Source: Deuterostichococcus epilithicus
Taxonomy: Eukaryota > Chlorophyta > Trebouxiophyceae > Prasiolales > Stichococcaceae
Direction: 5' to 3'
Assembly (NCBI GenBank): GCA_033439295.1
Contig: JAVTLE010000008.1
Coordinates: forward strand, 310,001 to 374,000
DNA length: 64,000 nt
The notes under the pieces are model-generated. The model did no database searches. It had not been told where the DNA came from and saw only the letters and a program-made list of their open reading frames with translations. Positions 48,101 to 59,716 of the stretch are shown here, piece after piece. The position numbers and the translations under genes were made by a program. How positions within the stretch are numbered: position 1 is the stretch's first letter; each line of letters starts with the position of its first letter.

Positions 48101-51100
48101 CCCTCTCCGAATCACAGGCACAGCTGGGGCAGGAACAGAAGGTGCTGCGGGTACAATTGCTGTGCTAGCACACCCGTGATGTTCTTAGTCGTTCCAATAT
48201 CGACAGGTGGAACTGGGGCAGGAGCAGAAGGTGCTGCGGTGCAGTAGCCGTGCTCCGCACGACTGTAACGATTTTACCTGTCCCTGCATCAACACAGGTG
48301 GAGGTGGGGCAGGAGCAGCAGGTGCTGCGGCGCAGCAGCCGTGCTCCGCATACCCGTAATGTTGTCCCCTGTCCCCTGTACTGGGAACTGTCGCTGCACT
48401 AAGAACTGTCCCTGCATCACCACAGGTGGAGCTGGGGCAGGAGCAGAAGGTGCTGCTGCTGGCGCTGGAGTTCCCTGAGCTCGGACGGGCGGAGGTGCAT
48501 AACGCGCTGGAGGCGCAGGCGGGCAACCTGCAGGCTGCCGCCGCCATCCTGTCCCTGCACGCCTCCACCGTGCGCGCTTCCCGCGCCTCCTGCCTGGGGT
48601 CCCGGCTCCTTGCGAGGGGCCCGCCACTGCACACACTGCTCCCCTTGGAACGATAACGATCTCGACAATGCAGCAGGCGTGTCCACTGCTCATCTGTCCG
48701 GTGTTGTCCTGCAAGCTGACGGCAGGTTGAAGCTGCTGCCTCGGACCGGCCGTGCCGCTTCCCGTCGAGACCTGACATGCCACAAGACCGAGCTGTCAGC
48801 TGTCTGCGGCTCATAGCATGCCAGCCGTGCATCCACGACCTGAGACCAGCGCCATCGTCCCTGTGCAGGAGGCGGTGCGGGCGGAGGCCGCCAGGAAGGA
48901 GGCTGCCGACTACGAGATCGCCAAGCGGTTGGACAACCTGCAGCTGGCCGAGGCTGCGGCGCGGCCGTCGACGCTGCTGCCGTCGCCGGCGGCGTCGCTG
49001 GAGGACCTGGCGGCCATCGCCGCGATGGAGGCCGGCGAGGCCGGGCAGAACTGCAACGGGTGGTCTGGTGCCAACGGCGACGGCGGCGGCTCCTCCCCAG
49101 ACGCAGGGCACGACGCAGCGCTGTGGGCGGGCCACGACTTTGCGGCGCAGGCGCGCCAGGCGCCGTCAGCGGGTGGGTCGCGACCCCTCCTGCGGCGCCT
49201 GCCTCCTGCGGCAGCTGCCTCGGGGCGCACTTGCTCTGTCTGTCGCATCTCACGCCAACTGCACGGATCCATCTGCTGCCGATTCCGACAGCTGTTGTCT
49301 CATCTGCACCGTGCGTGGCGCTTGAGACTCGTCCGAGCCTCGCCAACGCAATCTACAGCAGTACTTGCGAGGCTCTGATGGTGCGGCTCTGTTGCTTGCA
49401 GGCGTGCTGGGGCGGCTGCCGGAGGGCGCCGCGGCGGCTGCGGCACTGCAGCGGGGCGGTCGGCCGCCGCCGCCGCCATCGCGCCAGATGCGAGACCTCA
49501 CCAACGACCGCCTGTACAACGTGAGCTCAATATCATGGTCTGCTGGAGATCCGTGGACCCTCTTCGTGGCCAGTGTGCCCTGCGGCTCCTGTAAGCATGC
49601 TGCCATGTAGCTGATCGCAGCCCTGGTGGTGTAGGCCTCCCCCTTGCGGGGGTCGTCACCTGCACATCGGTACATGTCTGTGACTCTCCTGAGTGCGTCT
49701 GCACCCGCAGGAGCTGCGGGCGCCAAGCCAGGCGCTGTGGGCGCAGCGCGACGAGTGCATGAGCGCTGCCGCGACCGCCTACCGCAAGGGCCACGCCGCC
49801 AAGGGCAAGCAGCTCACCGTCCGGGTGCGCTTGCAAGATTCGACATCCTCTTTTAGGGCTCCCAGCTGTCTCCAGGGCCCATCCTCGTGGGCCTTACGCT
49901 GTGCACTCCTGCACTGTGGCCAGGACGCCTCTGGCTGCGCTGCTCGGCATGCTCCACTGGCTGCGCACACTGCCCAGCCCCAGTGGCTGTCGCCTGGCAG
50001 CCGTCGCCGCTGCTGCGCCATCTGCCAGGCCTTGCATCGCACACCCGCGTGGAGTTTCCAGGCATTGCATCACACGTCCTTGTCATTTATCGTGGCAGGT
50101 TTGTGGCGTCAACATGTTGAGGCTGATCGCGATTTGGATCAGCAGCAGCAGCCAGCCGATGTCCGGCCGCGATGTGCTGTCCTGTCACATGTGTGCAGGC
50201 ACTGGGTCTTAAAGAGCAGGCGCTGGCGGAGGAGCAGAAGGCTAGCAATGCCATATTCCGCGCCAAGTGCGCATACGCCCCGCTGTTATATTGTGATTCA
50301 CTTTCACGTAGTCTACCAGTTCTCCATGAGTTGCTCAGCTCTGCAGCTCGCCCCTCCCGCACCCGCAACTCGCCCCTGCTGCGGCTCAGCATGCCTTCTC
50401 AAGCGTACTGCACGAGGCAGCGATGCCGCAACACTCTGTCGTTTAGGCCACCCTGTGACATGTCCATGCTGCACGCCTGCCGCCCGCGCATCCTGGCTGC
50501 GTGGAAGCACTGCCTATGACCAAGCAGTATTCGGATGGCGGTGATGCGCTCGCAGGAATCTGGCGCTGACCGCGGGGCAGTTCTTTCCGGTGGACCTGCA
50601 CGGGCAGCACGTGGCGGAGGCGCTGGAGAAGCTGCGCCGCCTGCTCGGCCCCCTCGTCGAGTATAAGTCCTTCCGTGCGTCCTTCTGCCCCGTCAATTGC
50701 GTGCCCCACTTCTGTCTGGGAGACAGCTGCTTCGCTTAGGAACCCACATCGGCCCTCCGTCGAGTATCAGCCCTTCCGTGAGTGCCCCCCTCTGGCCCAT
50801 CGCTTCTTCTGCGCCGATAAGCGCTGTCAGCACGACGGATGGCATCAAGAGGATGTTGTAGCAAGCAGGCCGAGCGAGCAGGGTAAGCCAAGGGGTTTCA
50901 GCATGATGTGAAGCCTTGCTGCATCTTCGCCTGGTCGCTGCTCACAGTGACTGTGCTATGCAGAGGGCGCCAAGGTCATCACTGGCAAAGGGCTGCACAG
51001 CCAGGGGGACCCCAAGCTGCGGCCGGCTGTCAAGCGCTTTCTCGAGGAACGCGGCTGGCCATTCAAGGAGCTGCCCGGCGGCTTCGAGGTGTACTTCGAC

Positions 51101-51109
51101 TTCGACTAG
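45142..51109 (+). CDS. CUE(x3)-DUF1771-Smr protein (936 or 963 aa)
   Basis: Exons: 45142 (or ATG 45223) to 45312, 45506-47022, 47328-47517, 48426-48569, 48869-49172, 49402-49520, 49711-49824, 50199-50266, 50556-50674, 50964-51109; either start keeps frame. CUE-like ubiquitin-binding segments: RLEELQDMFPQHNFGTIKDV with ALDMLLDM; FLVSGFPEHEVPFLRDVL with KLLEL; LLLALEFPELGRAEVHNALE. A DUF1771 helix pair (ECMSAAATAYRKGHAAKGKQ) and an Smr domain (VDLHGQHVAEALEKLRRLL, VITGKGLHSQGDPKLRP, FLEERGWPF) end the protein. Smr domains cut or bind nucleic acids; CUE-Smr fusions are known in plants and animals (for example N4BP2). CUE1 and CUE2 are separated by about 500 disordered Ser/Ala/Gly residues from one 1.5-kb exon. 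Intron 1 appears to use a GC donor (CAG/GCAAGC). Introns 3 and 9 carry echoes of exon ends. Confidence 0.88.
47568..47625 (+). repeat. Echo of CUE-Smr exon 3 end inside intron 3
   Basis: The last about 55 bp of exon 3 (CGCCTGG, GAGATGGAGGAC and the CCG run) recur about 100 bp downstream with scattered changes. The copied donor has been lost. Confidence 0.8.
48115..48470 (+). repeat. Array of duplicated 3' splice acceptors before exon 4
   Basis: Four copies of the CAG acceptor plus the first about 30 bp of CUE-Smr exon 4 (core CTGGGGCAGGA.CAGAAGGTGCTG) have their AG at 48117, 48206, 48297 and 48425. Spacings are 89, 91 and 128 bp. Only the last copy continues into the conserved CUE coding sequence. 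Confidence 0.85.
50751..50784 (+). repeat. Echo of CUE-Smr exon 9 end inside intron 9
   Basis: CGTCGAGTAT.AG.CCTTCCGTG of the exon 9 end and donor (50655-50680) is repeated about 105 bp downstream. The copied donor reads GTGAGT, a better consensus than the one used (GTGCGT). Confidence 0.8.
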
Positions 51110-51675
51110 CAGATGTGTGCCGGCGGCAGCGGTCAGCCTCTTAAGCCAAGATATAGGCTTGTCAGTGGGTGGCTCGAAGACACCTTTTTTTGCTTTCCTT
51201 GCATGCATGTTGAACTGCGCTTTCTGATTTGTGTGCAATTGGATTTGCATGTGAGTTGGCCTGCATATGAGTAGCAATCGTGTTGTAATTCCTGCTTCTG
51301 TCCAGACAGCGTAGTGTGAGCTTGTGCTCTCGCTATCATGCAAGCAGATGTAGAGGTGTAGACCCAATCGGCGCCCAAATTGAATTGCAAGCTGGGCCAC
51401 GTACTGTATGGGCGATCAGCGATACCACATGCTGACAAGCTGCCAGATAACTGCTCTACGCCAGCCGCGCCACCAGGTCTTCTGGCTCCTCCTCCAGCAT
51501 CCCATCGTCGTCTGCACATCGAAATCAAACACCAGTTGGTGGAGGACCTCTACATCTTCACCTATATTCCCACTGCAGTTTGCCTCCAACCTGGCGCAAG
51601 CTGCACAACGGTGTGAGGCCATGAAGGGACGGCCACACTTCACCCACTGCAACCTGTCTAGCTGTCTGCTCATGT
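51110..51675. other. Convergent 3' intergenic region
   Basis: 566 bp between the CUE-Smr (+) and RWDD1 (-) stop codons, noticeably more AT-rich than the flanking exons. 3' UTRs presumed; no gene seen. Confidence 0.45.
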
Positions 51676-53387
51676 CTATGTGTGGCTGTTGAAAGACGCC
51701 GTGAGCAAACTCAGGCATGCTTCCGCACCGTCGTCACTGTAGTCGATGTCCTCGTCGCTGATGTCTGCCGACTGCTCCCCGTCGCCGTCTGCCCCCTGCA
51801 ATGCGCAACAAGTGCCAGCTTAATCAGGCGCGGTGCCTTCGCAATGTACCTAGTGGCGAACCATTCGCTGCTGAGAATGCGGTAGCAGAGGCGATCTCAC
51901 ACATGTGGTCTGATGCACACCTCGGCCCGGCGGCTGTCTGCCTGCAGAAAGTACTCCTTCCCTGTCATCGCCCTCTTTCCACCGTCGGCTGTCTGCTGCG
52001 CCGCCCTGCAGTCACAATGTTGAGCACCCTTGCATGACGGCTCGCCACTTGCAACTGTTTGAGTTGCGCTGTCACACCTCCGTGACTGCAGCACACCTGA
52101 CCCTAAAAATCCTACTTGACAAAGCGTGTGCAGTCAAGATGCTGTCCGCATCTTCATTCAACCTGTTGGGAGGCCAGCGGGTACACACAGGGAGGGGGGT
52201 GCAGAAACAGCCCACCTGGCACGCGCGGCAGCGAGTTCCGCGTAGAAGCGGGTCTTCCAGGGCGCAAAGGTGGCGGGCGTGACGGGGGTGCCATGCGACC
52301 GGATCTCCGCCAGGCGCCGCTCCTCAGCCTCCTCCGCCGCCTTTCTAGCCGCAACTGGGTCAATCTCCGGCACAGCGCCCTGGCTGGCCTGCGCCACGCA
52401 TGTGGCAACCCCCGTTTGCATCCTCCCCATGCGCTCCGAAGGATCAGCCACGAACGGTTAGCCCAGGTCCTTCTCACTGAGAAGCCACGAGGGCGTGGAC
52501 ATGCAGGGGGCGTCATCCAGGGCCAACATCCCACCTTTTCGGTGATCCACTCCTGCGCGGCAGTGACCAGCGCGTAGATCATGGACATGCCCATGTTCTC
52601 CTCTATTTGCGCCTCCAGCACGCCCTGCAGCGCCGCCACGTCCGCGTCGCTCAGCCCCTGCGCGCTGCGGGAGGCAGAAGAACATGCGCCTCAGCCGGCT
52701 CGCCGCGGGTTCAGGGGCCGCTGTGTGGATGCACTCGGCATGCAGCATACAGGGGCTGGCAGACCGGTGCAGCACGCATTGTGGCAGTACCATGCACCTG
52801 CGGGCTTTGACGTGGGGCGCCTCATCCGGGTAGGTGGGTGTGTGCGCCCACACCAGCTCAGCCAGCACTGCAGAATGCACAGCACGAGCCCATTTAGCCG
52901 AGCAAGCCACCATTCTGTGCTTGTCTGCCTGCGCTGTGTCCCGGCATGCAGCACTAGGGCGGTAGAGCAGTAGGGCAGGTGCGGGCAGCTGCAGCGGCGG
53001 CGGCGGCACACGTGGGAGCTCCCCGGACAGCACGGCCGCATCCTCCGACGGCCGGATCACGACGGTGTGTATCTCCACGTCCGTGCGCCAGCCTTCCGGC
53101 CGCGTGCCGTCGAAGCCTGCAGAATGATTAGGATGAGCACGAATTTCCCTTTAAAAGTGTGTTCTGCTGACGGCCCGGCGCCGGCCGCCGCCACACGCTA
53201 GTTTGCTTGTGCTGTCGGCCGCACCACCTGGGGGGATAATGCAGGGGGCCGCACCACCTGGGGGGATAATGCAGGGACACTGACACCGCGCCGATGCCTC
53301 GGTGGGGCCCTCACTCTGCAGATCATCCGCCAGGATGGCCTCGAGGGCCTCCAGTTCCATGGCTTGTTCCTCCGCGTGGTCCGTCAT
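51676..53387 (-). CDS. RWDD1: RWDD1-like RWD-domain protein (251 aa)
   Basis: Seven reverse-strand exons, 53387-53315, 53116-53012, 52867-52798, 52664-52535, 52388-52216, 52005-51921 and 51795-51676, sum to 756 nt. RWD domain: MTDHAEEQAMELEALEAIL, VEIHTVVIRPSED, the diagnostic TPTYPDEAPHV, and EENMGMSMIYALVTAAQEW. The family's second half follows: RKAAEEAEERRLAEIRSHG, TPVTPATFAPWKTRFYAEL, MTGKEYFLQADSR, and an acidic tail (DISDEDIDYSDDGAE). The length matches animal RWDD1 (about 243 aa). In animals and yeast (Gir2) this family binds DRG-type GTPases linked to translation; that role is inferred here by family only. Confidence 0.92.
53218..53277. repeat. Perfect two-copy 30-bp tandem repeat
   Basis: The 30-bp unit (GCCGCACCACCTGG followed by GGGGATAATGCAGG) occurs twice without mismatch in RWDD1 intron 1. 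On the coding strand each unit contains CAGGTGG, a cryptic donor-like string. Confidence 0.9.
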
Positions 53388-54437
53388 CTCAACGGCTGCT
53401 GCGGCTGATGACACAGGGCAAGTAGTGGAATCCTGAGCTCAATAAGAAGTCTGTTGCACAACTCGGAAGGCGGCAGTTTCTAGTTTACAACTTCCAGTCT
53501 GCAGTGCAGCGCGATGGAGGGTGTCGGAGTGCCCACGCTTTCAAGTGCATTTGTTTATGAGCAGCTCAACAGTTTTGGATGCAACTTAACCCAGAGAGAG
53601 ATGTGTTCAAGATTGCGCTAATGCAAAATCTCCTGGGTGTTGGAGCTGCGATCACCAGTTGCCAGCTGGGCATTTGCCACGTCAGCACTAGTACAAAGAT
53701 CTTGCATGAATGCATGCCGTCTGTGCGAGCAATCGGGCACACCGTCATGTCCGCCACATGTTAGTGCTGAAGCCGCAAGATGACTTGCACCTATCGGTCT
53801 GCCGCTGCAAGCTGAACAAGAACCCTCAACAGGCTGCCAGCTGCTCCCGTGAAGCAAGAGCTCAACTTCTTTCCGAGGGTCGCCACTCCGACCGCGCAGC
53901 CTGCTGCGCTACTTCGGTCCGGGCTTTGCCAAAGTCGCAGCCAGGCCAGCACCGACCAGCAAGTCCCGTTTGGCAAGCAACGCCAGCGCAATCGATGACT
54001 AGCCTGCCAGCCCGTCCGTGTCTGTACGCAGAATCATAAAGGCGCGAGCGTGCCCGTTGCGCATCCGAGTAGTTTTTGTGTTTGTTACTGTTGTAGCGTG
54101 CTCGTTTGCTGATGTCAAAAGGGCTGGTCTAGCCGAGCACTGACGCTTGCATGGAATTGGTGCAGTGGCAAGTAATTAAGGGGCCTGTAGGCAACCACGA
54201 AACGGTGGGCACACCTGCTTGACCAATCATCAAGTGCTGCTCTTGTCAATGACCTGTTGCACCAGCCGTCTCAAACAGCCAGGCGCAGCTTGGGCAGGCA
54301 GACGCCAATATGCAGCGCTGTCTGACGTGCAGCAGCTTGTAACGCAGCAGTGGCGCAGACCGCACCTTAAACGTCCAATCACCTGTGTGTGGGGCTGCCG
54401 CGCGCCTCTATGCCGGCCTCGTGCTGAGCTGTGCGGC
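53388..54437. promoter_or_regulatory. Divergent upstream region, RWDD1/RLK4
   Basis: 1050 bp between the start codons of RWDD1 (-) and RLK4 (+). No coding or RNA signal recognised. Contains the promoters of both. Confidence 0.4.
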
Positions 54438-57400
54438 ATGATGGCCGCTGCAAGCTTTGGCATGCCCCGCTGGACAGCCCTGCTGCTGCTGGCGGGCGTT
54501 GCCGGCACGCTGTCGGCTACAGCAGCCGCTCAAACCGTGTCCAGAGGGCAAGCATACATGACCATCGACCGCTACCCGCTGCCGGCAGCCTACGTGTAAG
54601 TCACCATGGCCTGATGCATGTGCACTATGCTTTGTGAACGGCTGCGCCGCACATGCAAGCACGGGTCCAGAGCCTTCAAAGCGGTCTGAAGCCTCACAAC
54701 ACTCCCGTGCCGCTGCCAGGCTGATCAACGATGGCGTGCAGCTGCAATGTGGCCCCAAGGTCATCTCTGATCGCATAGCGGTGGAGATGGCGGGATTTGT
54801 CGCCCAGAAACAGACATTTGGGCCCGTCGGCGCAGCGATCCGCTACACAAACTACACAGCCTATCCTTCCATGACGCCAGGTAGGCGCCCTGTGAGCCTG
54901 TGCAGTCCTGCACCGCACCGCTGCGTGTTGCGGTGCTCGATGCCAGTGGCTCGGTCCGCGCCACTGGCATGTGCAGGCCCTTGGCTGCGCCCTGACGCCC
55001 CTGTCCCTGCGGCGTGGGTGATCACGCTCTAGAAGTAGACGATGATGACTGTCTCGACGCAGGTCTCGAAAACTACACCTGCGTCGCATACAACCTGCAG
55101 AGCTACGCCACAAATCCTGAGGGGCCCGCAGCGTTCTTCACGGCAGACAGCCTGTTCGTGGTGACCACGCAGACGGAGGAATCTTTCCGGCAGGTGAGCG
55201 GCGACGAAGGGACTCTGTGCAGCGGATTGTTTGTCCTGCATACATCAAAATGCTGCAAGAGCCCCCAAATTTGCATCAGAAAGCGCAATTTCATAAGTGG
55301 ACCAAGGGCATCTGGAGCGCATGGTTGCTTCTGCCAGATCTGAGGATTTCGCAGCAACTCATGCCTCAGGAAGGCTTCGACGTGAACATTGTGCTGCTGT
55401 GGACGCGCAAGCTCCGAGCCGTCGGCAACATGACGGACCTACCACTGAATGCAACTACGGCAGACACGGCAGACATCCTCAGCAGAGTTGAGGTGATGGC
55501 ACGAAAGGCTGCCTACTATCCTGCCCTGCCTGTATCACCGGTTACCGGCTGGATGACTGACATCGAAACTTCCCCGTGCCTGCTTGCAGCTGTCAGGGCC
55601 CGGACTTGTGCCGTTTACGTATGACAAGCAGATCCTCCTCGTCTCAGCCATTCTCAGCGCCTCCAGGTGACTTTGACGTCTCACACATATGGCCTACCCT
55701 GACTGTATGCCCCTCTGCAGCTTGTGTCGCATTCAGACCCATAGGCTTGCAGCAACGAGTTGCACCATTGCATCAGGCGCCTGAGGCTTGAAGTGTCTCC
55801 ACGGACCGAGCAGGTGTCACTGCAGCCTGCTCTCTCACTGCACAGGACGGCGAACGTCCCGGTGGGCATTGCCAACGTGTCAGACTGGCGTGCGGCGGCC
55901 GCCGCACGCAACGGCACCCGCCGCCTGCTGCAGGACGCGCAGGACTCGCTGCATGTGGACATTTGGACAGAGCTTATCCCCATCAACAACTACTCAGCTT
56001 CCCGGGTGTGCATGCTGCTGCTGCTGCTGCTGCTGCCGTCGGTCCGGGACCACAGAGACTGTCTGGCGCCGTTACCGGCCCCTCCTAATCTGCCCCATTG
56101 CCGAGATCCAAGCGCGCTGCTTTCCGATGCGTTAGGTGTGGTCAACGATTGCAGCGGGCGTGCAAACAGCCACCGGCGCCGCTGGCCTGCCCATGAGCCT
56201 GCGCTTTGTGAATGCCACCACCTACACGCGGCTTAGCGGCCAGCCGCTGGCGGCCATCAGCACGGAGCCCGCCAGCTCGAACTCCCGGGCAGTCGACGCA
56301 GCGGGCTCGCAGCAGGGCGGCGGACTGTCCGGCGGCGCCATCGCGGGCATTGTCGTGGGCGCGCTGGCTGTGGCGGCCGTGGTGTTGGCGCTGGCGGTGT
56401 TCACCTTCAAGCGGTGGCGGCGGCGGCGGCAGAAGGAGCTGCCCGTGGCGGAGGACAAGGACCCCATGGGGAGCGGCACCACCAACACCACTTACAGGTG
56501 GACCTGTGTCTCTTCACTGCGGACCGCACATGCCAGAATGCCGTGTGCAGCGTCATGTGGAAGTCTGCATTGCCAAGCGCCCACATGCTGGCAGTGAATA
56601 CCACCCCGGTGCATTACTTAGCATTGGCTTTGGAGCACAACCAGCAACCGGCTTACACTGCAACCAAACAAAGTGCTGAAGTCATGTACCCGGCCCTCGA
56701 CAGTGGCAATGGCAGCAGCGGGTGGACCGCCTCGGTGCGCAGCGCAAGCAGTGCGCCGTCCAGCGGCGGCGACATTGCCATCCCCGCGAGCGACGTGGAA
56801 ATCTGCCACCACCCGGACGGCCGCGCATGGGTATTGGGCGCTGGCAACTTTGGCAAGGCGAGTTGCTGCACGTGTGCCGCTCTTTTCATCCGACTTGATC
56901 GAATATTAGCAGGCTTCACCGTCAACATTCAAGCCCAGTAGCATCAGCTCAGGCGCCACGTGCTGTCATCCAGCGCTGTTCACATTCAATTCCACCTTCT
57001 GCGAAATTGTGCACAGGTGTTCGACCAACCTATTGCAACCTGGCACACACTCTCGTTTCATGCAGGTCTACAAGGGCGTGTGGCGCGGCCACCACGAGGT
57101 AGCGGTCAAGCAGCTGACCTGCTTCGCAGACGAGATGCTGCTAAGCGCGTTGGAGAAGGAGATCGCCATCCTCAAGCGCGTCAGCTTCAACCGCAACATC
57201 GTGCAGTTCTACGGCTTCTGCCTGGAGGTGGAGGCGCCCATGCTGGTGGGTTCGTTGCGGTCATCATTAGGTAACAAAATGATGACATTTGATTAAGAGT
57301 ACTCAGCGGCGCCCATGAAAAGCCCCTGCTTGTGGAGCTGGAGGTGTCAGTCCCGAGCTCATTCAGCCGCCTGCACTCCTGTTGCTGGTCTCCTCTCGTG

Positions 57401-58809
57401 CCACACAGCCCTGGCAACTGCTTGCACACCCGGGACGCGCGATGTGGCCCGGACGCACCTCGAGATGGCTGCCGCATTGACACAACACATCCAAGCCACC
57501 CGTGGTGTCGTGTCCCAGCCTGGATCTTAACAAAAACTGGCGGCGCTTCGCGGCCGCAGGTCATGGAGTACATGGAGGGAGGTGACCTGCGGCGGGCGCT
57601 GTGGAAGAACGAGGGCGATGAGTATGCCTGGGATCGGCGCGGCGGGCAGGTGGCGCTGGACATCGCCCGCGGCCTACACTTCCTGCACTCCTCCGGCGTC
57701 ATCCATAGGTGCGTGAAACGTGGGCTGACAGTGGCGGCATGCTCTTCCCTGGCAATTTGGGCAGCCGTCTGGGGTGTCACCAGGGACATAGTGACCGGTG
57801 TGTCCGCAGAATGCGCCGATGCTGCTGTTGCGCCCACAGCACCAATTGTATGCGAGCTCGTGTGCGTATATTTTCCAGCTCGCTGCTCATTCCGAGTATG
57901 CCCTGCTGCAGGGATATCAAGACCAGCAATGTGCTGCTGACCCGCGAAGGTGGACGACTCACCACCCTGCCGTCTCTCCCGCGCCTCCCAGATCCTGGGC
58001 AGTGCAGGACCTTGTTCTCTGCATGATGGTGCAGTTGTGTCTGGGACCATGCTCGGGCTGGAGCTATTTTCGTCACATGTTGCTGATTTTGGTTGACTAA
58101 CGCAGGTCTCGCAAAGATTGCAGACGTCGGCTTGGCCATCACAGCAGGTTAGTTGCGAGGGCAATCGCCTTCGTCAAGTGTCACCGTCTCCTGCATTCGC
58201 TTGTGATCCAACTCTTTGGCAGCATCGGTAGTGACAATCTGGAGTGCGACTTACCGTCTGGCTCTTGGTGTTTGTGCAGACTACTTCAGTGCCGGCAGCG
58301 CCACAGGTACCACCCCTGCATTGCAGAATGCCTGCCACGAGTGGAGCCCGTATCTCTTACAAGCGCCCTATCGTCTGCTGCAAGTGCATGCTGCTGTGGC
58401 GATCCTGGTGCGGAGCACCTCCACAGACCATGAGCCGCGGCCGCCAGATTGCTGGCACGCTCCTTTGAGCATTGCCGCATGCCGCACCGCAGGAACGTTC
58501 AGTTATGCCGCCCCAGAGCTGCTCATGGGCGGCAAGTGCTCGCCCAAGGTGGACTCCTTCTCCTTTGGCGTGGTGCTGTGGGAGATCATCACCAAGCAGC
58601 CGCCGGTGCGGGGGCACCTGCGGCAGGTGCGGCCGGACGAGTGCCCGCCGGAGGTGCAGCGCCTGCTGGAGGACTGCATCAACACGGATGTCGCCTCGCG
58701 GCCGGACGCGGCGGAGATCGTGCAGCGGCTGCAGGCCGCGCTACCCGGCGAGGCACCCGGCTCGGGCAGGTCGCTGGCGGCCGGCGCCGTCGGCCCAGCC
58801 GCAAACTGA
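54438..58809 (+). CDS. Receptor-like protein kinase RLK4 (692 aa)
   Basis: Distant fourth member of the family, about 37 kb from the others. Fourteen exons sum to 2079 nt: 54438-54595, 54720-54880, 55063-55193, 55370-55492, 55590-55666, 55846-56005, 56136-56497, 56704-56857, 57066-57245, 57560-57708, 57912-57949, 58106-58147, 58280-58306, 58493-58809. Signal peptide: WTALLLLAGVAGTLSATAAA. Ectodomain to about 330 with PFTYDKQILLVSA and RNGTRRLL. Transmembrane helix (IAGIVVGALAVAAVVLALAV) then KRWRRRRQK. Kinase: GAGNFGK/VYKGVW, VAVKQ, KEIAILKRV, VIHRDIKTSN, ADVGLAI, AAPELLMG, FGVVLWEIIT. Intron 8 interrupts the Gly-rich loop and needs a GC donor (AAG/GCGAGT). Exon 13, in the activation loop, has only 27 nt. 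Exon boundaries differ from RLK1-3 at several places. DFG is again DVG. Confidence 0.9.
56015..56035. repeat. (CTG)7 microsatellite
   Basis: Seven perfect CTG units just inside RLK4 intron 6. Confidence 0.85.
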
Positions 58810-59716
58810 CATACTGCGGCCTGCCGCCGGGCCGCGTCCTCGTGGGCGCAAGCAGGGCGCGCTTTCAGCACAATCGTGGTGTAGAAGGCAGCCTGGAAAC
58901 CGGAGGAGCGACCGGAAGTCGCGTTCTGGCAGGGTCGGCGGTACGAGCACTCTTTACCTTGCTCCTGCGCGGCTGCCTGAGCACTTTTCATCAGACGTCA
59001 AGTAGTTGCAGACCTCGGAGCATGATTTTTTTTGGTTGAGTCGACGTGATTAATTAGATACCTTTGCTTGATTAGACGCCTTTCAGCGCGATTTACTTCT
59101 TTCTGATGCATGCATATCTGGAGTTATTTGTGTTGTGTGTGGCTGGCATTGCTGCAAGCTGCCCGCCCAATTTACTATGGCGCCAGTCGCAGAGGCAATG
59201 AACCATTGTACAGAGGTGGAAAGCTCTTGAGGGAGGCCAGAGACAGAAGGGGCCCACGAAAACGGGGACTTTGGAGTCGTCCCGGATCGTGTCAGGCTGT
59301 CATGTCCCAGCTTGCATGTCGCGGGCGCAAATAGCGCTCAGCACCCGAGCAAGAAGCATCTGCATTGTTGCAAGTAGCCCGACGCGCAGCCTGTACTACC
59401 ATCAGCTTGCTATAGGCGCATTGAGCCTCCTGCTCTGAGTTCTGCAGCGCCCTCTGACGCCCAGTTCCCGCACCCAGCACCGGCGGTACGAATTATGAAA
59501 ATTGTACGGCGGAAAATGAAATCGCGAAACAACGACACTCATGTTGTCAGAAGGGGGGTCAGCAGCACCCCGCGTCTCGAAGGTCACACTCTTTCCGCGG
59601 CTTACTTCGCTTTACGGGACTGTGAGCCCACGCTGAAACTGTCGCAGGCTGCTTCGAAGGAGCCTCGCGCCGGCTGCGTGGTGCTGGACTGAGATCCAGA
59701 CAGGGACAGCAGCAGC
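58810..59716. other. Intergenic, about 900 bp
   Basis: 3' region of RLK4 and presumed promoter of the putative nuclease-kinase gene; locally AT-rich near 59030-59100. No gene recognised. Confidence 0.4.
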
